A stretch of 30,801 nucleotides of DNA from CAYOKT01 sp964404605. GTDB lineage: Bacteria > Electryoneota > Electryoneia > Electryoneales > Electryoneaceae. The notes beneath the pieces are model-generated. The model worked only from the letters and a program-made list of their open reading frames with translations. It did no database searches and was not told where the DNA came from. Positions 24,350-30,801 of this stretch are shown here, in pieces. Each line of letters begins with the position of its first letter. The first letter of the stretch is position 1. Position numbers and translations under genes: made by a program. Location: assembly GCA_964404605.1 (NCBI GenBank), contig CAYOKT010000032.1:1-30801 (forward strand), in the 5' to 3' direction.

Positions 24350-25546
24350 TCATGCGGAGTCAAGAATATGGCCCATCTTCTCCCGCTTCGCCCGCAGATA
24401 CCCGCGGTTCACATCGTTGGGACGGATCACGATGGGCACCCGTTCGACGACTTCGAGGTCGTAGCCCTTGAGCCCGACGATTTTCTTCGGATTGTTGGTC
24501 ATCAAGCGGATCTTGCGCACCCCGAGGTCGTGGAGAATCTGCGCCCCGATCCCGTAGTTCCGCAAGTCCGGCTTGAAACCGAGCAGCAGGTTCGCCTCGA
24601 CGGTGTCATGCCCCTCATCCTGCAACTGGTAGGCGTGGAGCTTGGCCTCCAGGCCGATGCCGCGCCCCTCCTGCCGCATGTAGACGAAGACCCCCCTCCC
24701 CTCCTCGGCGATCATCTCGAGGGCGCGGTCGCGCTGTTCGCCGCAGTCGCAGCGTTTCGAGCCGAGGACATCGCCGGTGAGGCATTCGCTGTGCACGCGG
24801 ACGAGAACCGGCTCGTCCTCGTCCCATTGGCCCATCACCAGGGCGACATGCTCCTTCCCATCGATTTCGCGGTAATGGTGGAGGGTGAAATCGCCGAACC
24901 GGGTCGGGAGCGGCACCGAGACCGTCCGCTGGACGAGCTTTTCGTGCCTCTGGCGGAATTCGATCAAGTCGCGGATGGTGTACATCTTCAGGTCGAACTG
25001 CTTCGCGACTTCCATCAGGTCCGGCACCCGGGCCATGGTGCCGTCCTCGTTCATGATCTCGCAGAGCACCCCCATCGGGACTTTTCCGGCGAGCCGCGCG
25101 AGGTCCGTGGCACCCTCGGTATGCCCCGCGCGGCGGAGAACACCGCCGTCCACCGCGATGATGGGATGCACATGACCCGGCCGGGCGAAATCTTCCGGGC
25201 GGGCGTTGGGGTCGACCGCCTTGAGCATGGTGATCGCCCGGTCGGCGGCGGAGATCCCCGTCGATGTCCCGGTGACTGCATCGATGGTCACCGTGAAGCG
25301 CGTGCCATGCAGCGCGGTGTTCGTCGACACCATGGGATGGAGATCGAGCTGATGCGCCTTCTCCTCGGTGAGCGACAGGCAGATCATTCCGCGCCCGTAC
25401 TTCGCCATGAAGTTGACAGCCTCCGGGGTGACCGCCTCGGCGGCCATGACGAAGTCACCCTCGTTCTCCCGGTCCTCGTCATCCACGAGGATGATCATCT
25501 TGCCGGCTCGAAGGTCCTCGATCGCCTCTTCGATGGGGTGAAACAC
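24350..25546 (-). CDS. ribAB: Bifunctional 3,4-dihydroxy-2-butanone-4-phosphate synthase / GTP cyclohydrolase II
   Basis: A 398-aa fusion. Residues 1-200 are RibB: FHPIEEAIEDLRAGKMIIL, DDEDRENEGD, RPGHVHPI and GHTEGATDLAR. Residues about 201-398 are RibA: RVHSECLTGDVLGSKRCDCG with zinc ligands Cys255, Cys266 and Cys268, then RQEGRGIGL and NNPKK. It supplies both riboflavin precursors. I chose the GTG at 25546: it has AGGAGG eight bases upstream, and its VFHPIEEAIE start aligns with the Bacillus RibA start MFHPIEEAL. An ATG at 25711 would add 55 low-complexity residues; it has an AAGGA site, so it cannot be fully excluded. Confidence 0.95.
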   Translation of the reverse strand: MFHPIEEAIEDLRAGKMIILVDDEDRENEGDFVMAAEAVTPEAVNFMAKYGRGMICLSLTEEKAHQLDLHPMVSTNTALHGTRFTVTIDAVTGTSTGISAADRAITMLKAVDPNARPEDFARPGHVHPIIAVDGGVLRRAGHTEGATDLARLAGKVPMGVLCEIMNEDGTMARVPDLMEVAKQFDLKMYTIRDLIEFRQRHEKLVQRTVSVPLPTRFGDFTLHHYREIDGKEHVALVMGQWDEDEPVLVRVHSECLTGDVLGSKRCDCGEQRDRALEMIAEEGRGVFVYMRQEGRGIGLEAKLHAYQLQDEGHDTVEANLLLGFKPDLRNYGIGAQILHDLGVRKIRLMTNNPKKIVGLKGYDLEVVERVPIVIRPNDVNRGYLRAKREKMGHILDSA

Positions 25547-25735
25547 CGCCTTGTCCTCCTGCTGCCCTTCCGGGGTTGCAGAGGATGCGTCGCCGCCGGA
25601 GGGGAAGCCTGCCGTCTCACCGGTCTCTCCGCCACCGGCCAAAGCCTTTTGCGGGGACGCTGTTTCCGTCCCGCCGGCGCGATTCCCGTTTCCCGCTGTT
25701 CGTTTCGTCATCTCCTCTATCCTTCATCATGATCC

Positions 25736-25755
25736 CCCCGCGGTATTCCGCGGGG
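25736..25755. other. Intercistronic hairpin between ribE and ribAB
   Basis: A perfect 8-bp stem CCCCGCGG/CCGCGGGG with loop TATT begins 8 bases after the ribE stop. It lies in a 217-base gap before the preferred ribAB start. No T-run follows it on the minus strand. It may protect or attenuate the mRNA; this is inference. Confidence 0.5.
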
Positions 25756-25763
25756 AAGCACTA

Positions 25764-26426
25764 TCAGCTACCGCCCTTTCCCCTGCCGCCGAACCCCGCG
25801 CGGACCAGCGCTTCCGCGTCCAGGCTCCCCCCGGCGGCCGGGTAGGACATCATGTTCCGCACGTATTTCGCGATCAGGTCCCATTCGACGTGCACCCCGT
25901 CGCCGGGCCGAAGATGGCGCAGGGTGGTGTTCTCCCACGTGTGGGGGATGATCTCCACCTCGAAAAAGTTCTCCCCCACCCCCGCCACGGTGAGGCTGAT
26001 GCCATCGAGCGCCACCGAGCCCTTTTCGACGACGAAGGGCCGCCCCTCCGGCGGCAGCTCCAGGCTGAGGCGCCGGGAGCCGGGAAGCGGGGTGATGCTC
26101 CTCAGCGAAATCACGCCATCCACATGGCCCTGCACGATGTGCCCCCCGAGACGGTCGCTCGGGCGCATCGCCCGCTCGAGGTTGACCCGGTCGCCCGGCT
26201 TCCACGATCCGAAGCGGGTCCGGCGCAGCGTTTCCCGGACCACCTCGACGGTGAAGCCGTCCGCCTCCACGCTCACCACGGTCTGGCACGCGCCGGCGAT
26301 CGAGATGCTCTCGCCGATCTCCAGCCCCTCCAGCACCGAGGAGGCGGACACTGTGAGGGTCGCTCCCTCGCCGCGGGGGCGCATCTGCCTGACGGTTCCC
26401 ACCTCTTCGACCAGTCCGGTGAACAT
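25764..26426 (-). CDS. ribE: Riboflavin synthase, alpha chain
   Basis: A 220-aa protein with the two lumazine-binding repeats of the trimeric enzyme. The N-terminal MFTGLVEEVGTV and ISIAGACQTVV form barrel 1. GGHIVQGHVDG and the region VALDGISLTVAGVGENFFEVEIIPHTWENTTL form barrel 2. It dismutates two lumazines into riboflavin and the ribH substrate. The ATG at 26426 overlaps the ribD stop by one base (TGATG) with GGAGGGG upstream. Also called ribC in some nomenclatures. Confidence 0.97.
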   Translation of the reverse strand: MFTGLVEEVGTVRQMRPRGEGATLTVSASSVLEGLEIGESISIAGACQTVVSVEADGFTVEVVRETLRRTRFGSWKPGDRVNLERAMRPSDRLGGHIVQGHVDGVISLRSITPLPGSRRLSLELPPEGRPFVVEKGSVALDGISLTVAGVGENFFEVEIIPHTWENTTLRHLRPGDGVHVEWDLIAKYVRNMMSYPAAGGSLDAEALVRAGFGGRGKGGS

Positions 26427-27538
26427 CACCCCTCCCGCCGTGGAAGAACCCGTGCAGCGATGTGCAGGTCCCCCCCGATGCGCCGCCAGCGGAAGGGCTC
26501 CAGGCGCACGGCATCGTGCACCTTCAGGATACCGAGGTCGTCGATGGCGCTGATCCCATGCCCGAGGAGGATCGGCGCGATGATCACCTCGATCTTGTCC
26601 ACCAGCGCCGCCTCGAGGAAGGAGGTCCACACCCGGCTCCCCCCCTCGACCATCAGGGAAACCACCCCCTGCTCCGCGATCTGTTGCAGCATCGCCCCGA
26701 GGTCCACCCGTCCCCGCCCGTCCCGCGGGAGGATGAAGACCTCGACATTTTCCCGGCCCGCCCAAGGGGGAGCCTTGCCGTCCTCCGGCGCGCCGAACAC
26801 CCACGTGGGGGCATCGCCCGGGGTGTTCAGGAGGAGACAGTCCCCGGGAAGGGAGAAGTTGGTGTCGAGCACGATACGGATCGGGTTGCGCCCGCGGACA
26901 TGCCGCACGGTGAGGCTGGGGTTGTCCGCGTGAACCGTCCCGGAGCCGACGAGGACGGCGTCATGGCTGGCCCGCAGCAGGTGGGCGTACCGCAGGCTCT
27001 CCGGGCCGGAGATCCACTGGCTGTGCCCGGTGATGCTCGCGATGCGGCCGTCCAGCGATTGGGCGATCTTCAGCGTGACCCAGGTCTGCCCGGTACCCGC
27101 CTTTTTCAGGTAGGGCTGGTTCAACTCGGCGGCGCGCTTCGCCAACACCCCGACCTCGACCACGATCCCCGCCCGGCGCAGCTTCTCGAACCCGGCCCCG
27201 TTCACCAGCGGGTTGGGATCCTGCAGCGCCGCCACGACGCGCCTGATCCCCGCCCGGATGATCGCATCGGCGCAGGGCGGTGTCTTCCCCTCGTGGCTGC
27301 ACGGCTCGAGGTTGACATACAGGTCCGCGCCGCGCGCCGCCTCGCCCGCTTTCTCGAGCGCGTTCACCTCCGCATGAGGTCCGCCGAAACGGCGGTGGTA
27401 GCCCGTGCCGACGACCTTCCCCCCGCGGACGATGACCGCCCCGACCATCGGGTTGGGCGCGACCCAGGCCTGCCCCCGGCGGGCGAGGGCGATCGCCCGG
27501 GCCATCATCTCCTCGTCGATGTTCCTGCGCTGGGCCAT
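26426..27538 (-). CDS. ribD: Bifunctional diaminohydroxyphosphoribosylaminopyrimidine deaminase / 5-amino-6-(5-phosphoribosylamino)uracil reductase
   Basis: A 370-aa fusion. The deaminase half has its zinc site intact: His55-Ala-Glu57 (GGPHAEVNAL), and Cys80 and Cys89 (EPCSHEGKTPPCADA). The reductase half (about 150-370) has VTLKIAQSLDGRIA, GSGTVHADNPSLTVR and LMVEGGSRVWTSFLEAALVDKI. It performs the second and third steps of riboflavin synthesis. The ATG at 27538 is preceded by GGAAGG; a TTG one codon earlier is less likely. First gene of the rib operon, just after the riboswitch terminator. Confidence 0.97.
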   Translation of the reverse strand: MAQRRNIDEEMMARAIALARRGQAWVAPNPMVGAVIVRGGKVVGTGYHRRFGGPHAEVNALEKAGEAARGADLYVNLEPCSHEGKTPPCADAIIRAGIRRVVAALQDPNPLVNGAGFEKLRRAGIVVEVGVLAKRAAELNQPYLKKAGTGQTWVTLKIAQSLDGRIASITGHSQWISGPESLRYAHLLRASHDAVLVGSGTVHADNPSLTVRHVRGRNPIRIVLDTNFSLPGDCLLLNTPGDAPTWVFGAPEDGKAPPWAGRENVEVFILPRDGRGRVDLGAMLQQIAEQGVVSLMVEGGSRVWTSFLEAALVDKIEVIIAPILLGHGISAIDDLGILKVHDAVRLEPFRWRRIGGDLHIAARVLPRREG

Positions 27539-27553
27539 CAATCCTTCCGAGAG

Positions 27554-27583
27554 AAAAATCCCGACAGCGTTGTGCCGCCGGGA
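27554..27583 (-). terminator. Riboswitch-controlled intrinsic terminator before ribD
   Basis: On the minus strand TCCCGGCGGC pairs with GCTGTCGGGA (two G-T wobbles, loop ACAAC) and is followed directly by TTTTT. The Shine-Dalgarno sequence of ribD begins 6 bases after the T-run, so the hairpin does not hide it. This is the expected off-switch at the end of the FMN riboswitch leader. A possible anti-terminator partner is GCCGGG, about 110 bases upstream, which is complementary to CCCGGC in the terminator arm. Confidence 0.85.
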
Positions 27584-27655
27584 CTCGAAGAGATGATGGG
27601 AGGGGTGGAGATACCGGCTCCACCGATGACGGAACGGTTGCCCCTGTCGCCCCGC

Positions 27656-27712
27656 TCAACCTGCTCGCGACCGGCACCGAAGGTACCCGGCCCGTGGGCG
27701 GACGACAACCAT
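27656..27712 (-). CDS. Possible 18-codon leader peptide in the rib leader
   Basis: ATG at 27712 has GGAGAGG four bases upstream and opens an 18-codon frame with sequence MVVVRPRAGYLRCRSRAG, ending 73 bases before the terminator stem. It is Arg/Val rich. The GGTACC-containing hairpin and the GCCGGG segment lie inside it. A short frame of this size with a good ribosome site can arise by chance in GC-rich DNA, so this is speculative. Confidence 0.25.
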   Translation of the reverse strand: MVVVRPRAGYLRCRSRAG

Positions 27713-27758
27713 TCAGCCTCTCCGGAGCCGCACCGAACGACTATAGGTGCAGCCCCGC

Positions 27759-27925
27759 GCCTTCTCCCATCCGGACTTTCACCGTCGGCGCCGGAATTTC
27801 ACCGGCTCAGTCCCAGGAAACCTGCCACGGGCCGCTTTCGCCATCTGACGAAGCCGCCCCCCACCGGCCCCCCGGGAGTCGCGGGCTTTCACCGCCGGTC
27901 TGGAGTTTCACCATGCCCCGAAGGC
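27759..27925 (-). ncRNA. FMN riboswitch (RFN element)
   Basis: Read on the minus strand, the conserved core is nearly complete. P1 is GCCTTC/GAAGGC, and the 5' side is CGGGGCATGGTGAAACTCC, then GACCGGCGGTGAAAGCCCG. The 3' side is GAGCCGGTGAAATTCCGG, then GCCGACGGTGAAAGTCCGG and ATGGGAGAAGGC. A variable arm of about 90 bases with its own GC-rich hairpin separates the halves. FMN binding is expected to favour the downstream terminator and stop ribD-ribE-ribAB-ribH expression. Confidence 0.97.
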
Positions 27926-27931
27926 TCGGGA

Positions 27932-27961
27932 AATATACTGACTTAGCGGGAACGGGCGCAA
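27932..27961 (-). promoter_or_regulatory. Promoter of the riboflavin operon
   Basis: On the minus strand TTGCGC (27956-27961), an 18-base spacer and TATATT (27932-27937) place the transcription start at about the first base of riboswitch stem P1, which is ideal spacing. The -35 box matches the consensus at four of six positions. Confidence 0.75.
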
Positions 27962-28033
27962 GGAGAACGCCCGAGGCGCCGGAGCGGCGGCCCTTTCGCA
28001 GGTGAAGCGATCCACCGGGAAACCCGGCGGGCG

Positions 28034-30619
28034 TCACTTCAGCAGCGTCACCCTGCGCGTGGCGAGGCGGGAACCGAGCCGGGCGGTGACATAGTAGGTG
28101 CCCGAGGCGAGCCCGGTCCCATCGAAGAGCACCTCCCGCCGGCCGGCGGATACCCGTTCGTGCAGCAGCGTGCGCACCTCCCGGCCGAGCTGGTTGAACA
28201 CCCGCACGGTCAGCTCACCGGCCTGGGGCACCTCGATGCGGATTCTCGCGACGGCGTTGAACGGGTTCGGGCGCGCGACAAGACCAAGCCGCGCGGGAAG
28301 CGCCGCTCCGGGGGCCCTGTCCACGGTAACATCCGGCAGGGCCTGTTTCCACATCCCGCGCCCGTGGGTGCCGGCGACAAGTTCGCGCGTTGCGGGGATG
28401 AACTGCAGGTCGAACACGGCCGACATCGGCAGCCCCTCCCCGAGCACGGACCAGCTCGCGCCGTAGTCTTGGGAGACGAACACCCCGAAATCCGTCCCGG
28501 CGTAGAGGAAGGCGCTGTTCTGCGGATCGACGATGAGGTCGTTGACCGGCGCCTGGGGCAGGCCCGTGGTGACATCCGTCCACGAGGCGCCGAAGTCATC
28601 GCCCCGCATGATGTACGGCTGGAGATCACCCTCGCGGTACCCGGAGAAGGTGACATACACCACGCCCGCCGAATCGGGGTGCGGGCTCACCCGTGTCACC
28701 CAGCGCTCGGGCAGGATACCCTCCCCGATGCGGACCCAGAACAGCCCGCCGTCGGTGGTCATCCACACGTTGGCATCGTCGGTGCCCGCGTAGATCACCT
28801 GCGGGTCGGCGGGGCTGACCGCGAGGGTGGTCACCGTGCCGAAGAGCAGCGAGCCGGGGTCGTTGCCATCGGTCAGGTCCGGCGAGATCGGGGTCCAGGA
28901 GAGGCCGCCGTCCACGGTACGCCAGATGCGGTAGGTGCCGAGGTAGAGCCGGTCCGGGTTCGAGGGGTCCATCACGTAGGGCGTCATCCAGTTGCTGCGG
29001 TCGTCCTCGAAATCGGCGGAGAGGCTGAACCAGTTCCAGCCGCCGTCGATGGACTTGCCCAACCCGCCGTACTGGTAGCAGGCGTAGAGCACATCGCTGT
29101 CCCGCGGGTCGACGAGCGTGTAGAACCCGTCGCCGTAGTAGAAAACGACCCAGTCATCCACCCCGCCCATCAGGGTTCCCGGCGTACTGTTGTCCTGTGT
29201 ACCGCCGTACAGGCGGAAGGGCAGGCTTGGATCGGCGGTGATGGCGTAGAATTGGGTGGCGGCGAGGTCGATGAATCGCGTCGAGGACCAGCCGCCGTTG
29301 AGCGAGATGTTTACGCCGCCGTCATGCCCCGCAACCAGGTGATCCGGGTCGTTCGGGTCGATCCAGAGGGCGTGGTGGTCCACGTGGGCGTCATCGAAGA
29401 CGAAATCCCAGTGCTCGCCGCCGTCCTCGCTGCGGATCATGTTCACCCCGAGGAGGAACAGGCGGTCGGGGTCGGTGGGATCGACGCGGACCTGGCCGAA
29501 GTACCAGCCGAAGGAGGAGCAGACATAGTCGCCGTAATCATCCGCCGCGTCCATGCTCTGCCACGTGTCGCCGCCGTCATCGCTGCGCCATGCGCCCAGC
29601 CAGCGGCCGGGGTGATCGGCGAAGAAGGTATACAGGCGGCTCGGGTCGCTCGCGGCGAGGGCGATGCCGCCCCGCCCGACGGTGGCGCCCTGCGGCAGGC
29701 CATCCAGCAGACGGGTCCAGGTGTCCCCGCCGTCCGTGCTCCGCCAGATCCCGCTGTTCGGCCCGCCGGAAACGCGGGTGCGCGGGTTACGGTACCGCTG
29801 CCACATCACCGCGTAGACGGTGTCCGGGTGCAGCGGGTTGAGGGCGATGTCGATGCAGCCGGTGGTGTCATCGACCGCGAGCACGTTCTCCCAGTTCTCG
29901 CCGCCGTCGGTCGAACGGAAGACCCCCCGCGGCCCGCCGACGCCGAACAGCTTGCCCATCTCGGCGACGAACAGGCGCTGCGGGTCCGTCGGGTCGATGG
30001 CGATCCGCGCGATGTGCCCGCCCTCGCCGAGTCCCTTGAACTGCCATGTGCGCCCGCCGTCAAGGGTGAGGTACAGCCCGCTGCCGGAGTAGCTGTCGCC
30101 CGAGGAATTCGCCTCTCCGGTGCCGACCCAAACCTTCAGCGGGTCGGCGGGGTCCACCGCCAGCGCACCGATGGAGAGTGAGAAGTCCTCCTCGAAGACG
30201 GGCGAGAAGTGCAGGCCGCCATCGATGGACTTGAACACTCCCCCCACCGCAGCCCCGGCATACACCGTGTCGGGGGCGTCCGGGTGCACCGCGAGGGCGG
30301 TGATCCGCCCGCCGACATTGCTCGGTCCGGCGAACTGCCACAGCTCATCGAGCGGGCTTCGCGCGCGGCGCATTGCGACAGCACGCGCGCGTGCGGCCTG
30401 CACCGCCGCACGGTTCATCTCCTCGCCCGGCCAGATCCGCTGGCGGAGGAACCAGTCGTTGGGCCGCTTCACGGGCCCGCGCAGGGTGAGCTTGACCGCC
30501 TGGAAGAGCTGGGGCGTCAGCCGGGTGATCGCCCGGTGACGGGGCGACGGCAGAACGACGAGCAGCGCGGTGAGTCCGATGGCGGCGACAAAGGCGGGTG
30601 CCCAGCGGCGGGGGTGCAT
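28034..30619 (-). CDS. Secreted BNR/sortilin-type beta-propeller protein with FlgD-like C-terminus
   Basis: An 861-aa protein with an N-terminal hydrophobic segment (WAPAFVAAIGLTALLVVLP). The body is a long run of BNR repeats of the form S-x-DGG-x-x-W (SIDGGLHFSP, TLDGGRTWQF, STDGGENWEN, STDGGDTWTR, SDDGGDTWQS, TVDGGLSWTP). These alternate with ALAVHPDAPDTVYAGA-type linkers (VDPADP, IDPTDPQRL), as in VPS10/sortilin-like or xyloglucanase-like propellers. The last about 85 residues (LVARPNPFNAVARIRIEVP, VRVFNQLGREVRTLL, GTGLASGTYYVTARLG) are a classic FlgD-like/sorting Ig domain. No catalytic residues were recognised, so it may be structural. The ATG at 30619 has GGAGGG eight bases upstream. 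A weak promoter candidate, TTGTCT-17-TAGCTT, lies on the minus strand near 30670-30700. Confidence 0.87.
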   Translation of the reverse strand: MHPRRWAPAFVAAIGLTALLVVLPSPRHRAITRLTPQLFQAVKLTLRGPVKRPNDWFLRQRIWPGEEMNRAAVQAARARAVAMRRARSPLDELWQFAGPSNVGGRITALAVHPDAPDTVYAGAAVGGVFKSIDGGLHFSPVFEEDFSLSIGALAVDPADPLKVWVGTGEANSSGDSYSGSGLYLTLDGGRTWQFKGLGEGGHIARIAIDPTDPQRLFVAEMGKLFGVGGPRGVFRSTDGGENWENVLAVDDTTGCIDIALNPLHPDTVYAVMWQRYRNPRTRVSGGPNSGIWRSTDGGDTWTRLLDGLPQGATVGRGGIALAASDPSRLYTFFADHPGRWLGAWRSDDGGDTWQSMDAADDYGDYVCSSFGWYFGQVRVDPTDPDRLFLLGVNMIRSEDGGEHWDFVFDDAHVDHHALWIDPNDPDHLVAGHDGGVNISLNGGWSSTRFIDLAATQFYAITADPSLPFRLYGGTQDNSTPGTLMGGVDDWVVFYYGDGFYTLVDPRDSDVLYACYQYGGLGKSIDGGWNWFSLSADFEDDRSNWMTPYVMDPSNPDRLYLGTYRIWRTVDGGLSWTPISPDLTDGNDPGSLLFGTVTTLAVSPADPQVIYAGTDDANVWMTTDGGLFWVRIGEGILPERWVTRVSPHPDSAGVVYVTFSGYREGDLQPYIMRGDDFGASWTDVTTGLPQAPVNDLIVDPQNSAFLYAGTDFGVFVSQDYGASWSVLGEGLPMSAVFDLQFIPATRELVAGTHGRGMWKQALPDVTVDRAPGAALPARLGLVARPNPFNAVARIRIEVPQAGELTVRVFNQLGREVRTLLHERVSAGRREVLFDGTGLASGTYYVTARLGSRLATRRVTLLK

Positions 30620-30801
30620 GACGTGTCCCTCCGTGAAACCGTGCGGTCGAGTACGGTGCTGCGAGTAAGCTACCTTGCGCAGGCAGGGGAGACAAGTGTT
30701 ACTCGCCCCTGTGCCCCAATCCGGAAACGGAACCGTCGCAACCCGACGGGTGGCCCGGGAATTCATTCCCGGGTTTCATCCGCCTGTCATCTCCTCGACG
30801 G
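30620..30801. other. Upstream region of the 861-aa gene
   Basis: 182 bases to the end of the window without a supported gene. The open frame of the propeller protein continues into it, but the sequence there reads as non-signal, low-complexity protein and the good ribosome site lies downstream. It contains AACCGTGC (30637-30644), the 8-mer that also recurs at 537-638. Confidence 0.4.

Noticed and set aside
26462..27946. 494-codon open frame on the plus strand over ribD and the riboswitch
   Set aside because: It runs through ribD, the terminator and the aptamer, all of which are firmly identified on the minus strand.
28160..30181. 673-codon open frame on the plus strand
   Set aside because: It lies antisense to the BNR propeller gene; its repetitive Val/Gly/Arg/His/Pro content reflects the repeats on the other strand.

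Overview
The window is a GC-rich, gene-dense bacterial chromosome segment, almost certainly from a metagenome-derived scaffold because it carries a 100-N assembly gap (21102-21201). Two very large secreted beta-propeller proteins, one with a clear FlgD-like C-terminal Ig module and one with a probable one, point to a Gram-negative lineage. So do the DegP-type protease, the Tat system and the electron-transfer-flavoprotein quinone oxidoreductase. Such architectures are typical of the FCB superphylum and its uncultured relatives (for example Eisenbacteria- or Krumholzibacteria-like groups). The placement is inference; no rRNA is present.

Layout. 1-933: tRNA-Pro(CGG) on the minus strand with a strong promoter and a downstream hairpin, then about 700 bases without a gene that hold a chain of hairpins. 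934-3357 (minus): fixC-fixX and a small TPR/membrane protein, coupled by overlaps. 3816-7535 (plus): leuS and a secreted protein with a GNA1162/CsgG-like head, ended by a terminator shared with the convergent operon. 7632-16678 (minus): a 12-gene run, mostly with start/stop overlaps, in the order ecfT, truA, transaldolase, degP-like, purB, purC, psd, pssA, purS, purQ, tatC, tatA/B. 16834-20719 (minus): a three-gene signalling unit of PhnD-like binding protein, sensor kinase and sigma-54 response regulator. 20720-21303: an interspersed inverted repeat and the assembly gap. 21304-23682 (minus): a 792-aa propeller protein. 23771-27961 (minus): the riboflavin operon ribD-ribE-ribAB-ribH under an FMN riboswitch with a visible terminator and promoter. 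28034-30619 (minus): an 861-aa BNR/sortilin-like propeller protein.

Functional reading. The rib operon is a complete GTP/ribulose-5-phosphate to riboflavin module, apart from the usual separately encoded phosphatase, and is shut off by FMN. The 12-gene run co-transcribes purine synthesis (PurB, PurC, PurS, PurQ), phosphatidylethanolamine synthesis (PssA, Psd), Tat export, envelope proteolysis and tRNA modification. It looks like a housekeeping operon rather than a pathway operon. The binding-protein/kinase/regulator trio is the least ordinary part: a periplasmic binding protein with no transporter, coupled by overlap to a two-component system. No phage, insertion sequence, CRISPR array or defence cassette was seen.
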